From Cytobacillus purgationiresistens (GTDB lineage Bacteria; Bacillota; Bacilli; Bacillales; Cytobacillaceae), in NCBI RefSeq assembly GCF_030813235.1, contig NZ_JAUSUB010000008.1, forward strand, positions 1-64,000: a stretch of DNA of 64,000 nt, given 5' to 3'. The translations under genes and the position numbers were made by a program. The notes under the pieces were generated by a model. That model saw only the letters and a list, made by a program, of their open reading frames with translations. It was not told where the DNA came from and searched no databases. Positions 63,474-64,000 of this stretch are shown here, one piece after another; position 1 is the stretch's first letter; every line of letters begins with the position of its first letter.

Positions 63474-63535
63474 TTTTGTAAGCGCTTTATTTAATGTTTT
63501 TGATTGCTTGAGATACTAAAAATGAACAGAAAGTG

Positions 63536-63580
63536 GGCAACCATAAAAGGAATCTCAAATCATCCTTTTACGGCTGCCTA
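63536..63580 (-). terminator. Hairpin terminator of the YeiH-like gene
   Basis: ggcaacca-taaaagga pairs with tccttttacggctgcc around atctcaaatca; it follows the YeiH stop at 63599 on the minus strand. Confidence 0.65.
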
Positions 63581-63598
63581 ATCGCTCTTTATTATTTT

Positions 63599-64000
63599 TT
63601 AATTAATTCGCAAAAAATAGATGAGTGCAAACCCAATCACCATGAGGACAACCGTTCCTAAGAATGCTGCATAGAAAATATTAAATCCTAGCTTCTTGAA
63701 AACGGACAACTCCACTTTTAATCCTAGTCCAGCCATAGCCATCCCTAACAGCAGATATGAGACTGTCACAGATCCGTTAACTATAGCTTCAGGCAATATC
63801 CCCGAAGTATTCACAGCGCTCATAGCAAGAAAGCCAAAGATAAACCAGGGAATCGGCAATTTTTTTATAGAAAAACTTTTCTTTTCTTGTGTCTTGTTCT
63901 CTGTTTTACTCACATAGAGGCCAATTAGAACCGCTACGGGTACAAGCAGAACAACTCTGGTCAGCTTAACAACTATGGCAATGTCTTCTGACTCGGCCCC
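63599..64000 (-). CDS. YeiH-family putative sulfate exporter, C-terminal part (runs off edge)
   Basis: The visible C-terminal 133 residues: SEDIAIVVKLTRVVLLVPVAV, KKLPIPWFIFGFLAMSAVN, LLLGMAMAGLGLKVELSVFK and TVVLMVIGFALIYFL. This is the YeiH/UPF0324 pattern (W-F-x-x-F-x-x-x-x-x-x-N, then M-A-x-x-G-L). The start lies beyond position 64000. Confidence 0.85.
   Translation of the reverse strand, partial: GAESEDIAIVVKLTRVVLLVPVAVLIGLYVSKTENKTQEKKSFSIKKLPIPWFIFGFLAMSAVNTSGILPEAIVNGSVTVSYLLLGMAMAGLGLKVELSVFKKLGFNIFYAAFLGTVVLMVIGFALIYFLRIN

Overview
The window reads as a chromosomal segment of a low-GC, spore-forming member of the Bacillaceae. Reasons: AGGAGG-type ribosome sites, frequent TTG/GTG starts, T-box leaders, CcpA cre-like sites, a CdaS-type diadenylate cyclase, a BlaI/BlaR1 penicillinase locus and close matches in architecture to Bacillus trp, fru and mhq genes. 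No genus is claimed; Bacillus, Cytobacillus, Neobacillus or Peribacillus-like hosts would all fit.

Layout. 0.4-1.8 kb: three very small genes beside a bacillopeptidase F-like gene cut off at its catalytic Asp. 2.3-15.8 kb: an acyl-CoA catabolism island. One operon (acyl-CoA synthetase, MFE-2-like SDR, second acyl-CoA synthetase, 2,4-dienoyl-CoA reductase) diverges from a sigma-54 activator with CBS, PAS, AAA+ and Fis domains. A second operon encodes an AMACR-like CoA-transferase family III protein, an HMG-CoA-synthase-like/DUF35 fusion and an SCP-x-like thiolase. A third (acyl-CoA synthetase relic plus frameshifted MFS transporter) is decaying. 16-21.9 kb: small genes, DinB-like, HesB-like, SRAP, catalase, cdaS and a hydrolase/DUF6434 chimera. 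22.3-29.4 kb: a complete trpEGDCFBA operon behind two tandem tryptophan T-boxes. 29.4-34.7 kb: MOSC protein, MFS pump, a type I toxin-antitoxin locus and fruKA. 35-39.3 kb: lipoprotein and an MhqR-type quinone/catechol detoxification cluster. 39.4-46 kb: a graveyard of broken genes (ABC ATPase, DUF421, CoA-disulfide reductase, HxlR, NmrA-like, short signal peptidase) including a 12-copy 51-bp palindromic array. 46-50 kb: beta-lactamase, a truncated PBP and blaI-blaR1. 50.5-54.8 kb: PadR, P450, more remnants. 54.9-64 kb: a second acyl-CoA region with TetR regulator, CaiC-like ligase, MFS, phosphatase, thioesterase, enoyl-CoA hydratase and another acyl-CoA synthetase, then a YeiH-like transporter running off the edge.

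The most interesting system is a sigma-54 regulon. Four promoters (7298-7314, 13869-13885, 15779-15795, 62970-62986) share TGGCA(C/T)-N5-TTGCA with exact spacing, each in front of an acyl-CoA gene set. Three of the four have a paired GACA-n-TGT-type motif 55-105 bp upstream of the -24 element, a plausible binding site for the activator at 7505-9652. Three have a CcpA cre-like site at or downstream of the start of transcription. The gene content (acyl-CoA synthetases, 2-methylacyl-CoA racemase-like protein, MFE-2-like dehydrogenase, SCP-x-like thiolase) mirrors the peroxisomal branched-chain beta-oxidation set of animals, so the inferred substrate is a methyl-branched, isoprenoid-like or otherwise unusual carboxylic acid. 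All of this is read from sequence; no search was run.
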